In this document: piece after piece, positions 33,959 through 42,302 of the stretch
How the letters are laid out: each line of letters opens with the position of its first letter
Position numbering within the stretch: position 1 is the stretch's first letter
Assembly: GCF_011040385.1 (NCBI RefSeq)
Contig: NZ_JAAIKB010000008.1
Location: 124,001 to 188,000 of the forward strand
DNA from: Falsiroseomonas algicola
GTDB lineage: Bacteria > Pseudomonadota > Alphaproteobacteria > Acetobacterales > Acetobacteraceae
Reading direction: 5' to 3'
Length of the DNA stretch: 64,000 nt
Translations under genes and position numbers: made by a program
Notes under the pieces: generated by a model
The model's input: only the letters and a program-made list of their open reading frames with translations
Told to the model about the DNA's origin: nothing
Databases searched by the model: none

Positions 33959-35250
33959 CCGGCCCCCTCACCCTCGTCCTCGGCATGCTCGTCGTCACCC
34001 TGGCGGGTGGCGTCTGGGTCGGCGTCGGGCTGATGTCGATCGGCATCGTGGCGCTCGAGGTCTTCCGCGACATGCGCGTGGACCGCTTCCTCGCCGGCGA
34101 CATCTGGTCCAGCTCCACGGCGGTCGAGCTCATCACGCTCCCGCTCTTCATCCTGATGGGGGAGATCCTGTTCCATACGCGGCTGTCGGAGAATCTCTTC
34201 GCCGGCCTCTCGCCCTGGACTCGGCGGCTGCCGGGGCGGCTGCTGCATGTGAACGTGCTGGGCTGCACCCTCTTCGCCGCCGTCTCCGGCAGCAGCGCCG
34301 CCACCACGGCGACCGTCGGGCGCATCACGCTGCAGGAACTGCTCGGCCGCGGCTATGACCGGCGGCTCGCGGTGGGCTCGCTCGCCGGCGCAGGCACGCT
34401 CGGCTTCCTCATCCCGCCCTCCATCCCGATGATCGTCTATGGCGTCGTCGCCGATGTCTCGATCCTGGAGCTGTTCATGGCCGGCATCGTGCCGGGCCTG
34501 ATGCTCGCGCTGATGTTCATGGGCTGGATCGGTTTCCGTGCGTGGCAGGATCCGAAGCTGGTCCCGGCCAGGGAGCCCGCCATCCCGCGGAAGGAAGCGC
34601 TGATCGCGCTGGGCCAGCTCGCGCCCATCGCCTTCCTCATCCTCTTCGTCATGGGCAGCCTCTATTTCGGCTTTGCCAGCATCACGGAAGCGGCCGCGAT
34701 CGGCGTGCTCGGCTCCCTCATCGTCGCGCTGGCGCAGCGGACGCTGACGCTGGCCGGGATGTGGGGCGCGCTGCTCGGCACGGTGCGCACCTGTTCCATG
34801 ATCGGGCTCATCATCGTGGGCGCGCTGTTCCTGTCCAAGGCCATGGCACGGCTCGGCCTGCCGGCGGATGTGGCGAATGCCATCCAGTCCTGGGGCCTGC
34901 ATCCCTGGATGCTGATCTTCGTCCTGCTGCTGTTCTACCTGGCGCTGGGCTGCATCCTGGATGGCCTCTCCGCCATCGTCATGACGCTGCCCGTCACGCT
35001 GCCGCTGGCCGTGGCGGCGGGCTTCGACCCGATCTGGTTCGGCGTCTTCCTCATCATCACCATCGAGATGGCGCAGATCACGCCCCCCGTCGGCTTCAAC
35101 CTCTTCGTCATCCAGGGCCTGACGAAGGAGGGTATCTTCAGGATCGCCGCCTATGCCTGGCCCTTCTGCGTCATCATGATGATCTTCACCGCCCTCATTA
35201 CCGTGGTCCCCGACATCGTGACGGCATTGCCGAAATCGCTGCGCGGATGA
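33955..35250 (+). CDS. TRAP transporter large permease (DctM type), second system
   Basis: The ATG at 33955 overlaps the DctQ stop; a longer open frame upstream is the shadow of DctQ. The 431-residue protein has about twelve membrane segments and DctM hallmarks: LPLFILMGEILFHTRLSENLF, FAAVSGSSAATTATVGRI, GAGTLGFLIPPSIPMIVYG and AQITPPVGFNLFVIQG. The last motif keeps PPVG, unlike the PPDG of the first system. It overlaps the next gene by ATGA. Confidence 0.92.
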   Translation: MTGPLTLVLGMLVVTLAGGVWVGVGLMSIGIVALEVFRDMRVDRFLAGDIWSSSTAVELITLPLFILMGEILFHTRLSENLFAGLSPWTRRLPGRLLHVNVLGCTLFAAVSGSSAATTATVGRITLQELLGRGYDRRLAVGSLAGAGTLGFLIPPSIPMIVYGVVADVSILELFMAGIVPGLMLALMFMGWIGFRAWQDPKLVPAREPAIPRKEALIALGQLAPIAFLILFVMGSLYFGFASITEAAAIGVLGSLIVALAQRTLTLAGMWGALLGTVRTCSMIGLIIVGALFLSKAMARLGLPADVANAIQSWGLHPWMLIFVLLLFYLALGCILDGLSAIVMTLPVTLPLAVAAGFDPIWFGVFLIITIEMAQITPPVGFNLFVIQGLTKEGIFRIAAYAWPFCVIMMIFTALITVVPDIVTALPKSLRG

Positions 35251-36182
35251 TGGGCAGGCTCGGCGGCCTCATCCGCCGCCATGGCCTGCCGATGATCGCG
35301 GCAGGGGCCTTCATCGGCATCGCGCTGCCCGACCTGGCGAGTGCGATGCGGCCCTGGCTGGTCGCGCTCTCCATCGGCACGATGATGGTGGCGCTGCTGC
35401 GGATCGAGCCCGCGGATTTCGGCGCGGTGCTCCGCCGGCCGACACTCGCGATCATCATCCTGGCCTGGGTGACGCTGGTGGTGCCGGCGGGCGTCTGGCT
35501 GGCGCTGCGACCCTTCCTGGCCCCTGACTCGCCCTTCCTCGCCGCCGCCGTGCTGATCGCGGCGACGCCCTCGGTCATGTCGGCCTCCGCCTTCGCCATC
35601 CTGCTTGGCGCCGATGGCGCGCTGCTGACGGTGGTGGGCATTCCCTCCAACGCGCTGGCACCGGCCTGGCTGCCGATGGTGGCGTCGCTGATGGGGGTGG
35701 GCGCGCAGGTCGATCCGCTGGCCATGGCGCAGCGGCTCGCGGTGCTGGTTGGCGGCAGCTTCGCGGGCGCCATCCTGGCCGTGCGGGTCTTCGGCCGCCC
35801 CGCCATCCGCCGCGCCGCGCCGGGGCTCGATTCGGCGGTGGTGCTGCTGATCACGCTCTCCGCCATCCCCTGCATGGATGGCGTGGGGCCGGCGCTGATG
35901 GCGCGGCCCGCCACCTTCGCGGCCATGCTGGCCTTCGCGCTCGGCCTCAACATGGTGCTGCAGGTGATCGGCTACCTGGTCTTCCGGCCCGCGCCCGTGG
36001 CCGCCGCGCTCTCCGCCGCGCTTGTCACGGGGTCGCGCAACAACGTCCTGCTGCTGGCTGCGATCGGCGCGCCGGGGGATGGCGACCTCAGCCTCATCAT
36101 CTCCGCCGCCCAGCTCACGCTCTTCATCATGCCGAGCCTGGTGGCACCGACCTATCGCGCCATCGCCCGCAGGCGCCGTTGA
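35247..36182 (+). CDS. Bile acid:sodium symporter (BASS)-like transporter
   Basis: The start codon overlaps the DctM stop (ATGATG; 35247 chosen, 35250 possible). The 311-residue product has about nine to ten hydrophobic segments, glycine- and alanine-rich, with ALSIGTMMVALLRIE early and GSRNNVLLLAA and PSLVAPTYRAIARRRR near the end. The pattern resembles BASS/SBF carriers. It could export a product or give a second uptake route. The family call is moderate because it rests on topology and short motifs. Confidence 0.65.
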   Translation: MMGRLGGLIRRHGLPMIAAGAFIGIALPDLASAMRPWLVALSIGTMMVALLRIEPADFGAVLRRPTLAIIILAWVTLVVPAGVWLALRPFLAPDSPFLAAAVLIAATPSVMSASAFAILLGADGALLTVVGIPSNALAPAWLPMVASLMGVGAQVDPLAMAQRLAVLVGGSFAGAILAVRVFGRPAIRRAAPGLDSAVVLLITLSAIPCMDGVGPALMARPATFAAMLAFALGLNMVLQVIGYLVFRPAPVAAALSAALVTGSRNNVLLLAAIGAPGDGDLSLIISAAQLTLFIMPSLVAPTYRAIARRRR

Positions 36183-36206
36183 ACCGCAAGGCGGGCTCGG
36201 CTATGA

Positions 36207-36222
36207 ATTTGTCCGGACAAAT
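36207..36222. promoter_or_regulatory. Predicted GntR operator, site 7 (perfect 16-bp palindrome)
   Basis: ATTTGTCCGGACAAAT occurs here in full, identical to site 4. The core 36210-36219 ends 16 bases before the MaoC start codon at 36236. This marks the right end of the predicted regulon. Confidence 0.8.
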
Positions 36223-36235
36223 CAGGAGACGCCGC

Positions 36236-36754
36236 ATGGTCCAGACCCACACGGAAGTGGCGCCCCAGCGCTTCCGCGAAAGCTTCGGCCGCTACTTCGA
36301 GGATTTCCAGGTCGGCGACATCTACGAACACCGCCCGAACCGGACGATCACGGAGACGGAGAACACCTGGTTCACGCTGCTGACGATGAACCAGCACCCC
36401 ATGCATTTCGATGCCGAATACGCCAAGCATTCCGAATTCGGCCGCTGCATCATCTGCTCCCCCTTCACCGTCGCGCTGCTGGTCGGCATGAGCGTGAGCG
36501 ACGTCAGCCAGAAGGCGATCGCCAATCTCGGCTGGAAGGAGATCAAGCTCACCTTCCCCCTCTTCGCCGGCGATACCCTGTCGGGCGAGAGCGAGGTGCT
36601 GGACAAGCGCGAATCGAAGTCCCGCCCCAATGCCGGGATCGTCGCGGTGCGCACCCGCGGCTACAACCAGGACCGCAAGCTGGTCTGCGAATTCGATCGC
36701 ATGATGCTGATCGCCAAGCGCGGCTTCGACGTGGAGCAGAAGGCCGGCTACTGA
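36236..36754 (+). CDS. MaoC-family acyl-CoA hydratase
   Basis: The ATG at 36236 is chosen over a TTG 57 bases upstream because that one precedes the operator. The 172-residue protein has a hot-dog fold signature: VGDIYEHRPNRTITETENTWFTLLTMNQHPMHFD, with the N-x-H-P-M-H-F-D element of mesaconyl-CoA-type hydratases, then IKLTFPLFAGDTLSGESEVL and a VAVRTRGYNQDRKLVCEF strand pair. It hydrates an unsaturated acyl-CoA, matching the dehydrogenase at 22266. It is the last unit of the operator-linked island and is followed by a strong hairpin. Confidence 0.86.
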   Translation: MVQTHTEVAPQRFRESFGRYFEDFQVGDIYEHRPNRTITETENTWFTLLTMNQHPMHFDAEYAKHSEFGRCIICSPFTVALLVGMSVSDVSQKAIANLGWKEIKLTFPLFAGDTLSGESEVLDKRESKSRPNAGIVAVRTRGYNQDRKLVCEFDRMMLIAKRGFDVEQKAGY

Positions 36755-36764
36755 GCCGCCGGCG

Positions 36765-36785
36765 GGCCCGGGGCTCTCCCGGGCC
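36765..36785 (+). terminator. Hairpin after the MaoC gene
   Basis: GGCCCGGG at 36765-36772 pairs perfectly with CCCGGGCC at 36778-36785 around a five-base loop, 10 bases after the MaoC stop. There is no long T-run, which is usual in such GC-rich genomes. It separates the catabolic island from parE. Confidence 0.5.
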
Positions 36786-36810
36786 ACCCTTCCCGACTCG
36801 GAGGCGTTGG

Positions 36811-36839
36811 TTGTGCCGGGCGGCCCCGGTCGCTATCTT
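36811..36839 (+). promoter_or_regulatory. Possible sigma-70 promoter of parE
   Basis: TTGTGC at 36811-36816 and TATCTT at 36834-36839 are spaced by 17 bases and end 23 bases before the parE start. Each box has a recognisable match to the -35 and -10 consensus. The match is by eye only. Confidence 0.4.
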
Positions 36840-36862
36840 GGCCCCCGGATTGAGAACACAGC

Positions 36863-38881
36863 ATGAACGACCTCTTCTCCCGTAATGCCGCCAAGGGGGC
36901 TGCCAAGCCCGCGACGAAGCCCGCCTCTCCCGCCCCTGTCGCGGGCGGGTCCGACTATTCCGCCAAGGACATCGAGGTCCTGGAGGGGCTGGAGCCCGTG
37001 CGCCGGCGCCCGGGCATGTATATCGGCGGCACCGACGACAACGCGCTGCACCACCTGGCCGCCGAGATCATCGACAATGCGATGGACGAGGCCGTGGCCG
37101 GCCATGCGGACCGCATCGAGGTGACGCTGGAGGTCGGCAACTGGCTGACCGTGCGGGACAATGGGCGCGGCATTCCTGTGGACCCGCACCCGAAATTCCC
37201 GAAGCTCTCGGCGCTGGAGGTCATCCTCACCACGCTCCATTCCGGCGGCAAGTTCTCCGGCAAGGCCTATGACACCTCCGGCGGCCTGCACGGCGTCGGC
37301 TCCTCCGTCGTCAATGCGCTGGCCGAACGCATGGAGGTGGAGGTCGCGCGCGACCGCACGCTCTTCGGCCACGCCTTCGAACAGGGTAAGCCGGTCCAGA
37401 AGCTGAAGAACCTGGGAGCCGTCCACAACCGCCGCGGCACGCAGGTGCGCTTCAAGCCGGACCCCGAGATCTTCGGCAAGCAGCTGTTCCAGGCGGCCCG
37501 GCTGCACCGCCTCTGCCGGTCCAAGGCCTATCTCTACAAGGGCGTGGAGATCCGATGGAACTGCGACCCGAAACTGGTGGAGGGCACCGACACCCCCGCC
37601 AGCGCCACGCTGCATTTCCCCGGCGGCCTGCGCGACTTCCTCGCCACCTCCATCGAGGGCCGCGCCACCGTCGTGCCGCAGCCCTGGGCAGGCGAGGTCG
37701 GCTTCGCGGAGGGCGCCGGCCGCGCCGAATGGGCCATCACCTGGGTGGAGCAGGGGGACGGCTTCCTCTCCACCTACGCCAACACCATCCCGACCCCGCA
37801 GGGCGGCACCCACGAAGCAGGCCTGCGCGCTGCCCTGGTGAAGGGGCTCCGCGCCTATGGCGAGCTGAAGAAGGAACGCCGCGCCGCCAGCGTGACGGCG
37901 GAGGACCTCTTCGGCGGCCTGGCCGGCATGTGCTCCGTCTTCATCCGGGAACCCCAGTTCCAGGGCCAGACCAAGGACAAGCTGACGAGCCCGGAGGCCG
38001 CGCGCCTCGTCGAGAATGCGCTGCGCGACCATTTCGACCACTGGCTGGCCGGCGACCCCGGCAATGCGGACAACCTCCTCGCCTGGACGATCGAACGGGC
38101 GGAGGAGCGCATCCGCCGGCGGGAGCAGAAGGAGACGCCGCGGAAGTCGGCGACCCGCAAGCTCCGCCTGCCCGGCAAGCTCGCCGACTGCTCCCGCGAG
38201 GGCGTGGACGGGACGGAGCTCTTCCTGGTGGAGGGCGACAGCGCCGGTGGCTCCGCCAAGCAGGCGCGGGACCGGGAGACGCAGGCGGTGCTGCCGCTGC
38301 GCGGCAAGATCCTGAACGTCGCCAGTGCCTCGGCCGACAAGCTGCGGCAGAACCAGGAACTGCGCGACCTGATCGAGGCGCTGGGCTGCGGCGCCGGGGA
38401 CCGCTTCGACCTCGCCCGGCTGCGCTACGGCCGCATCGTCATCATGACGGACGCGGACGTGGACGGCGCCCATATCGCGGCCCTGCTGATGACCTTCTTC
38501 TACAAGGAACTGCCGGAACTGGTGCGCCAGGGCCGCCTCTTCCTGGCGCAGCCCCCCCTCTTCCGCCTGCAGGCGCCCGGCAAGACCGTCTATGCCAAGG
38601 ACGATGCGGACCGGGAGCGGCTGCTGAAGAAGGAATTCAAGGCCAACCAGAAGGTCGATGTCAGCCGCTTCAAGGGCCTCGGGGAGATGCCGCCCGCGTC
38701 GCTCAAGGAGACGACGATGGACCCGAAGCGCCGCACCCTGCTGCGCGTGATGCTGCCAGCGGAGGAGCGGGCCCGGACGTCGGAGCTGATCGAGGCGCTG
38801 ATGGGCCGCCGCCCGGAGCTTCGCTTCCGCTTCATCCAGGAGAATGCGGCGAAGCTGGACGAGGAATCGGTGGACGCCTGA
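36863..38881 (+). CDS. parE: DNA topoisomerase IV subunit B
   Basis: The 672-residue ATPase subunit has the GHKL domain (ADNALHHLAAEIIDNAMDEA-type N box, RDNGRGIP with the DxGxG residues, KFSGKAYDTSGGLHGVGSSVVNAL), then the transducer domain, then a TOPRIM domain with LFLVEGDSAGGSAKQARDR near 450 and IVIMTDADVDGAHI near 525. The VEGDSAGG-SAKQARDR and LPLRGKILNV wording, and the length without the gyrase insert, favour ParE over GyrB. It decatenates sister chromosomes with ParC, encoded elsewhere. Confidence 0.93.
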   Translation: MNDLFSRNAAKGAAKPATKPASPAPVAGGSDYSAKDIEVLEGLEPVRRRPGMYIGGTDDNALHHLAAEIIDNAMDEAVAGHADRIEVTLEVGNWLTVRDNGRGIPVDPHPKFPKLSALEVILTTLHSGGKFSGKAYDTSGGLHGVGSSVVNALAERMEVEVARDRTLFGHAFEQGKPVQKLKNLGAVHNRRGTQVRFKPDPEIFGKQLFQAARLHRLCRSKAYLYKGVEIRWNCDPKLVEGTDTPASATLHFPGGLRDFLATSIEGRATVVPQPWAGEVGFAEGAGRAEWAITWVEQGDGFLSTYANTIPTPQGGTHEAGLRAALVKGLRAYGELKKERRAASVTAEDLFGGLAGMCSVFIREPQFQGQTKDKLTSPEAARLVENALRDHFDHWLAGDPGNADNLLAWTIERAEERIRRREQKETPRKSATRKLRLPGKLADCSREGVDGTELFLVEGDSAGGSAKQARDRETQAVLPLRGKILNVASASADKLRQNQELRDLIEALGCGAGDRFDLARLRYGRIVIMTDADVDGAHIAALLMTFFYKELPELVRQGRLFLAQPPLFRLQAPGKTVYAKDDADRERLLKKEFKANQKVDVSRFKGLGEMPPASLKETTMDPKRRTLLRVMLPAEERARTSELIEALMGRRPELRFRFIQENAAKLDEESVDA

Positions 38882-38887
38882 GGGCGT

Positions 38888-38907
38888 CCCCGCGGGGCTT
38901 CAGCCCC
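38888..38907. terminator. Compact GC-rich hairpin at a convergent junction
   Basis: CCCCGCGGGG (38888-38897) is a palindrome, and GGGGC at 38894-38898 pairs with GCCCC at 38903-38907 around the stop codon of the leftward lipoprotein gene. It lies 6 bases beyond the parE stop. A bidirectional terminator is plausible. Confidence 0.35.
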
Positions 38908-39508
38908 TGGCAGCCTGCGCGATGCCCACCACGAAGGGCATGGGATCCACCGGCCGCACCTGGCGCGCCGGGCTCGTCACCAGCACCTTCAGGAAGCGAC
39001 CGGCGGCGGGGCCGAGGCAGACCAGCGTCTGCACCTCCTGCCGCCCATAGGTGCCCTGCAGGGTGGCGCAGCGCATGGGTGCCTGGCCGGGCACCGCCAC
39101 ATCCGTCCGGTTGCTCTCGGTGATGCGCTGGCTGGTGCGGGTGCCGGCCATCGCCACCGCCTCGTTCACCGCCGCGTTGAACTCGGCCTGCAGGGCCGGC
39201 GCATCGATCTCGTTGGGCACGGCGGCGATGCCGCGATCATAGAGGCTGACGGTGGAGACGGCACTCCGCGCCGGCCCGTCATAGTCCATCGCGACACCCA
39301 GCCCCGCGCGGGTCTGCTCGTGCCAGGTGGTGTCCCGCCGCGTGAAGCCCGCGACGGCATCGGGCAGCCGCCCCGCCGCCACGGCAAGCGTCGGACGCCC
39401 GCCCGGTGGCGATGCCGCGGCGCCGGCCGCCCCCTCCCCTTCCTGCTGCGCGCACCCGGCCATGCCGAGGGTCAGCGCGAGAAGAACGAGCGAGGGGGCG
39501 TGGCGCAT
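38900..39508 (-). CDS. Putative lipoprotein, unknown function
   Basis: The start ATG 39508 gives a signal peptide ending in a lipobox (LTLGMAGC), so the mature cysteine would be lipidated. The 202-residue product is otherwise soluble, with NEIDAPALQAEFNAAVNEAVAM and a C-terminal ATLQGTYGRQEVQTLVCLGPAAGRFLKVLV stretch. The two cysteines in RCATLQG and LVCLG could form a disulfide. I do not recognise the family. It is two bases downstream of the TerC-like gene on the same strand and probably co-transcribed. Confidence 0.7.
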   Translation of the reverse strand: MRHAPSLVLLALTLGMAGCAQQEGEGAAGAAASPPGGRPTLAVAAGRLPDAVAGFTRRDTTWHEQTRAGLGVAMDYDGPARSAVSTVSLYDRGIAAVPNEIDAPALQAEFNAAVNEAVAMAGTRTSQRITESNRTDVAVPGQAPMRCATLQGTYGRQEVQTLVCLGPAAGRFLKVLVTSPARQVRPVDPMPFVVGIAQAARG

Positions 39509-39510
39509 GG

Positions 39511-40344
39511 TCAGCGGTTCCTTCGCAGCACCTGCAGGGTCAGGTCCACCACCAGGGTGACCACGATGGCCAGGACGACGACCTGCGCGACGGTCGCCAG
39601 CGCCCAGAGCCCGATCGGGAAGCTCACGGCCCCCGCCGGCAGCGCCATCCAACCCAGCGGCAGCAGCAGGTAGCCATAGGCCTGCGGGACGGTGTCCGCG
39701 ATCTGGTGCGTGCCTTCATAGATCATCTGCACGGCGACCCAGAGGATCACGAGCAGGCCGACCCAGGCGATCCAGCGATGGTTGTTGAGCAGCCGCGCGA
39801 TCAGCGTTGCCGCGACGCCCATCAGCACCACGCTGAAGGCCAGGCCGACGATCAGGATGTAGGGATGGTCCTTCGCGGCGCCTGCCACGGCAAGGACGTT
39901 GTCGAGGCTCATGGAGACGTCGGCGACCAGGATCTGGATGATGGCCTGGCGCAGGGTCTTGCGCGGGGCGCCCGCGGCCGTGCCGTCCTCCAGCGTCTCG
40001 ACGCCGTCCTGCTGGTCGGCCGCGTGGTCATGCCCGCCTTCCCGCAACTCGCGGTACATCTTCCAGCAGACCCACAGCAGCAGGACGCCGCCCGCGAGCA
40101 CGATGCCGACGATGGACAGAAGCTGGACGGTGATCGAGGCGAAGGCGATGCGCATCACCGTCGCGGCGACGATGCCCCAGAAGATCGCCTTCTTGCGCTG
40201 GTCGGCCGGCAGGCCTGCCGCCGCCATGCCGACCACGATGGCATTGTCGCCCGCGAGCACGATGTCGATGAACAGGACCGTGGCGAGTGGCACCACCCAT
40301 TCAGGGAAGTTCGCTTCGACGAAGGTCAGGAGCCACTCGGGCAT
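39511..40344 (-). CDS. TerC-family integral membrane protein (YjbE/YkoY-like)
   Basis: The start ATG 40344 (MPEWLLTFVEANFPEWVVPL) is chosen; the upstream frame is antisense to purB's leader. The 277-residue protein has about seven membrane segments with the acidic metal-site motifs FIDIVLAGDNAIVVGM near 25-40 and ILVADVSMSLDNVLAVAG near 135-152. TerC relatives handle manganese or calcium during protein export. I looked for a yybP-ykoY manganese riboswitch upstream and did not see one. It is divergent from purB. Confidence 0.85.
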   Translation of the reverse strand: MPEWLLTFVEANFPEWVVPLATVLFIDIVLAGDNAIVVGMAAAGLPADQRKKAIFWGIVAATVMRIAFASITVQLLSIVGIVLAGGVLLLWVCWKMYRELREGGHDHAADQQDGVETLEDGTAAGAPRKTLRQAIIQILVADVSMSLDNVLAVAGAAKDHPYILIVGLAFSVVLMGVAATLIARLLNNHRWIAWVGLLVILWVAVQMIYEGTHQIADTVPQAYGYLLLPLGWMALPAGAVSFPIGLWALATVAQVVVLAIVVTLVVDLTLQVLRRNR

Positions 40345-40517
40345 GAAAATACTTCTCCGGCGTGGGATTTTCACTTGCTTTACGCCAACAGGCGGCGGAC
40401 CGGAAGACCCGGGCTTGGCCGTGGCGGCACGGTCCGTCCTTGCCAAATGACGCCCGCCCGCGCCAAACGGGGCCGTCATGGCCGCCGAGGCCAAAGCCAC
40501 GAAGGACGCCACCCCGC

Positions 40518-41864
40518 ATGGTCCCCCGCTACAGCCGACCCGACATGGTCGCCATCTGGTCGCCGGAGACTCGCTTCAGGATCTGGTTCGAGATTGAGGC
40601 CCTGGCCTGCGAGGCGATGGCCGAACTCGGCACCATCCCCCGGGAAGCCGCGGTGGCGATCCGGCGCGGGGGCAGCGCCAAGGTCGCCACCATCACCCAG
40701 GCCGACCTCGACCGCATCGACGCGATCGAGCGCGAGACTCGCCACGACGTGATCGCCTTCCTCACCTGGCTGGGCGAGGGCATCGGGCCGGAGGCCCGCT
40801 TCGTGCACCAGGGCATGACCAGCAGTGACGTGCTCGACACCTGCCTCGCCGTGCAGATGACGCGCGCCGCGGACCTGCTGATCGCCGATGTGGACGCGCT
40901 GCTGGTGGCGCTCCGCAAGCGCGCGGAGGAGTATCGCCACACGCCGACCATCGGCCGCAGCCACGGCATCCATGCGGAGCCCACCACCTTCGGCCTCAAG
41001 CTGCTCGGCTACGTCGCGGAGTTCGAGCGCAACCGCGCCCGCCTCCTCGCCGCGCGGGCGGAGGTCGCGACCTGCGCCATCAGCGGCCCCGTCGGCACCT
41101 TCGCGAGTGTCGATCCACGGGTGGAGGCGCATGTCGCGAAGCACCTGGGACTCGCCGTCGAGCCGGTCTCGACCCAGGTCATCCCGCGGGACCGCCACGC
41201 GGCATTCTTCTGCGCGCTCGCCGTCGTCGCCAGCGGCGTGGAGCGCCTGGCGACGGAAGTCCGCCACCTCCAGCGCAGCGAGGTGCGGGAGGCGGAGGAG
41301 TTCTTCCATGCCGGCCAGAAGGGCAGCAGCGCCATGCCGCACAAGCGGAACCCGGTGCTGAGCGAGAACCTGACAGGCCTGGCGCGCATCGTCCGCGGCT
41401 ATGCCATGCCGGCGCTGGAGAATGTCGCTTTGTGGCATGAGCGCGACATCAGCCACAGCAGCGTGGAACGCGTGATCGGCCCGGACGCGACCATCACCCT
41501 CGACTTCGCGCTGATGCGCCTGACGGGGATGATGGAGAAACTCACCGTCTATCCCGAGCGGATGGCGGAGAATCTCGAGAGCCTCGGCGGCGTCGTCCAC
41601 AGCCAGAAGGTGCTGCTGGCGCTGACCCAGGCGGGCATGAGCCGGGAAGGCGCCTATGCCGCCGTGCAGCGCTCCGCCATGGCCACCTGGCAGAAGCTGG
41701 GCAAGCCGGACGCCAAGGACTTCCGCACCAATCTGCTGAGCGACCCGGAGGTGGCGGCCTGCATGACGGCGGAGGCGCTGGACCGCGCCATGGATCCGGC
41801 GCGGGACTTCGTCCATGTGGACCAGAGCTTCGCGCGGGTGATGGGCGGCAAGTCCCCGGGCTGA
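40518..41864 (+). CDS. purB: Adenylosuccinate lyase
   Basis: The 448-residue protein is normal in length for PurB. It shows MVPRYSRPDMVAIWSPETRF at the start, SRSHGIHAEP-type histidine segment (TIGRSHGIHAEPTTFG), FVHQGMTSSDVLDT and the fumarase/ASL signature GSSAMPHKRNP near 270. It cleaves SAICAR and adenylosuccinate to release fumarate. Start ATG 40518 is 173 bases from the divergent TerC-like gene. It is near, but not adjacent to, the purCSQL cluster at 43192. Confidence 0.95.
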   Translation: MVPRYSRPDMVAIWSPETRFRIWFEIEALACEAMAELGTIPREAAVAIRRGGSAKVATITQADLDRIDAIERETRHDVIAFLTWLGEGIGPEARFVHQGMTSSDVLDTCLAVQMTRAADLLIADVDALLVALRKRAEEYRHTPTIGRSHGIHAEPTTFGLKLLGYVAEFERNRARLLAARAEVATCAISGPVGTFASVDPRVEAHVAKHLGLAVEPVSTQVIPRDRHAAFFCALAVVASGVERLATEVRHLQRSEVREAEEFFHAGQKGSSAMPHKRNPVLSENLTGLARIVRGYAMPALENVALWHERDISHSSVERVIGPDATITLDFALMRLTGMMEKLTVYPERMAENLESLGGVVHSQKVLLALTQAGMSREGAYAAVQRSAMATWQKLGKPDAKDFRTNLLSDPEVAACMTAEALDRAMDPARDFVHVDQSFARVMGGKSPG

Positions 41865-41965
41865 TCGCGGGGCTGATCGCGCTTCCGTCATCGCCGCGGG
41901 GCCGTCCTGCCCCGGTTTCGCCATGGGTGGTGCCTATATCCTTCACCCATGAGGAGGCCAGTGTG

Positions 41966-42286
41966 ATGCGAGCGATGACGCGCATGATGACGGCCGCCAT
42001 CCTCGGTGCGGGCCTGGCGCTGTCGGCGCCGGCCGGTGCCCAAGGGGGCGAACCGGAAGGCGGCAAGCTGGAGGCGACCACGGTGGATTGGCGCTACCGC
42101 GGCGGCTACTACGCGCCGCCGCCCGCCTATTACGCCCCGCCGCCGGGCTACTACTACTACGCACCGCCGCCCCGGCCGCGGCCGCGCTACTACGCGCCGC
42201 CGCCGGTCTACTACTACGCACCGCCACGGCCGCGCTATCATCGGCCGCCGCCGCCCCCGGGGGTGAGCCTGCACTTCCGCTTCTAA
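41966..42286 (+). CDS. Secreted tyrosine/proline repeat protein (YYAPPP repeats)
   Basis: The start ATG 41966 follows gaggaggcc. Residues 1-26 form a signal peptide with an AGAQ cleavage site. The mature chain, about 80 residues, is a series of YYAPPP-type repeats (roughly six copies between residues 46 and 95) and ends in GVSLHFRF. Composition is low-complexity and disordered, like PXPV-repeat proteins of the periplasm or envelope. A second protein with the same repeats is encoded at 60412. Function unknown; wall or envelope association is a guess. Confidence 0.75.
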   Translation: MRAMTRMMTAAILGAGLALSAPAGAQGGEPEGGKLEATTVDWRYRGGYYAPPPAYYAPPPGYYYYAPPPRPRPRYYAPPPVYYYAPPRPRYHRPPPPPGVSLHFRF

Positions 42287-42302
42287 GGACCACCGCCCGC
42301 CC

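Noticed and set aside
36833-38473. 546-residue minus-strand open frame over parE
   Set aside because: It is an antisense shadow with low-complexity Arg/Gly/Ala content and no recognisable domain.
40345-40517. Possible yybP-ykoY manganese riboswitch ahead of the TerC-like gene
   Set aside because: The conserved riboswitch core was not recognisable in the leader; the gap mainly holds the divergent purB promoter region.
42100-42250. Apparent repeat array resembling a CRISPR
   Set aside because: It is in frame and encodes YYAPPP repeats of a signal-peptide protein, with no spacers.
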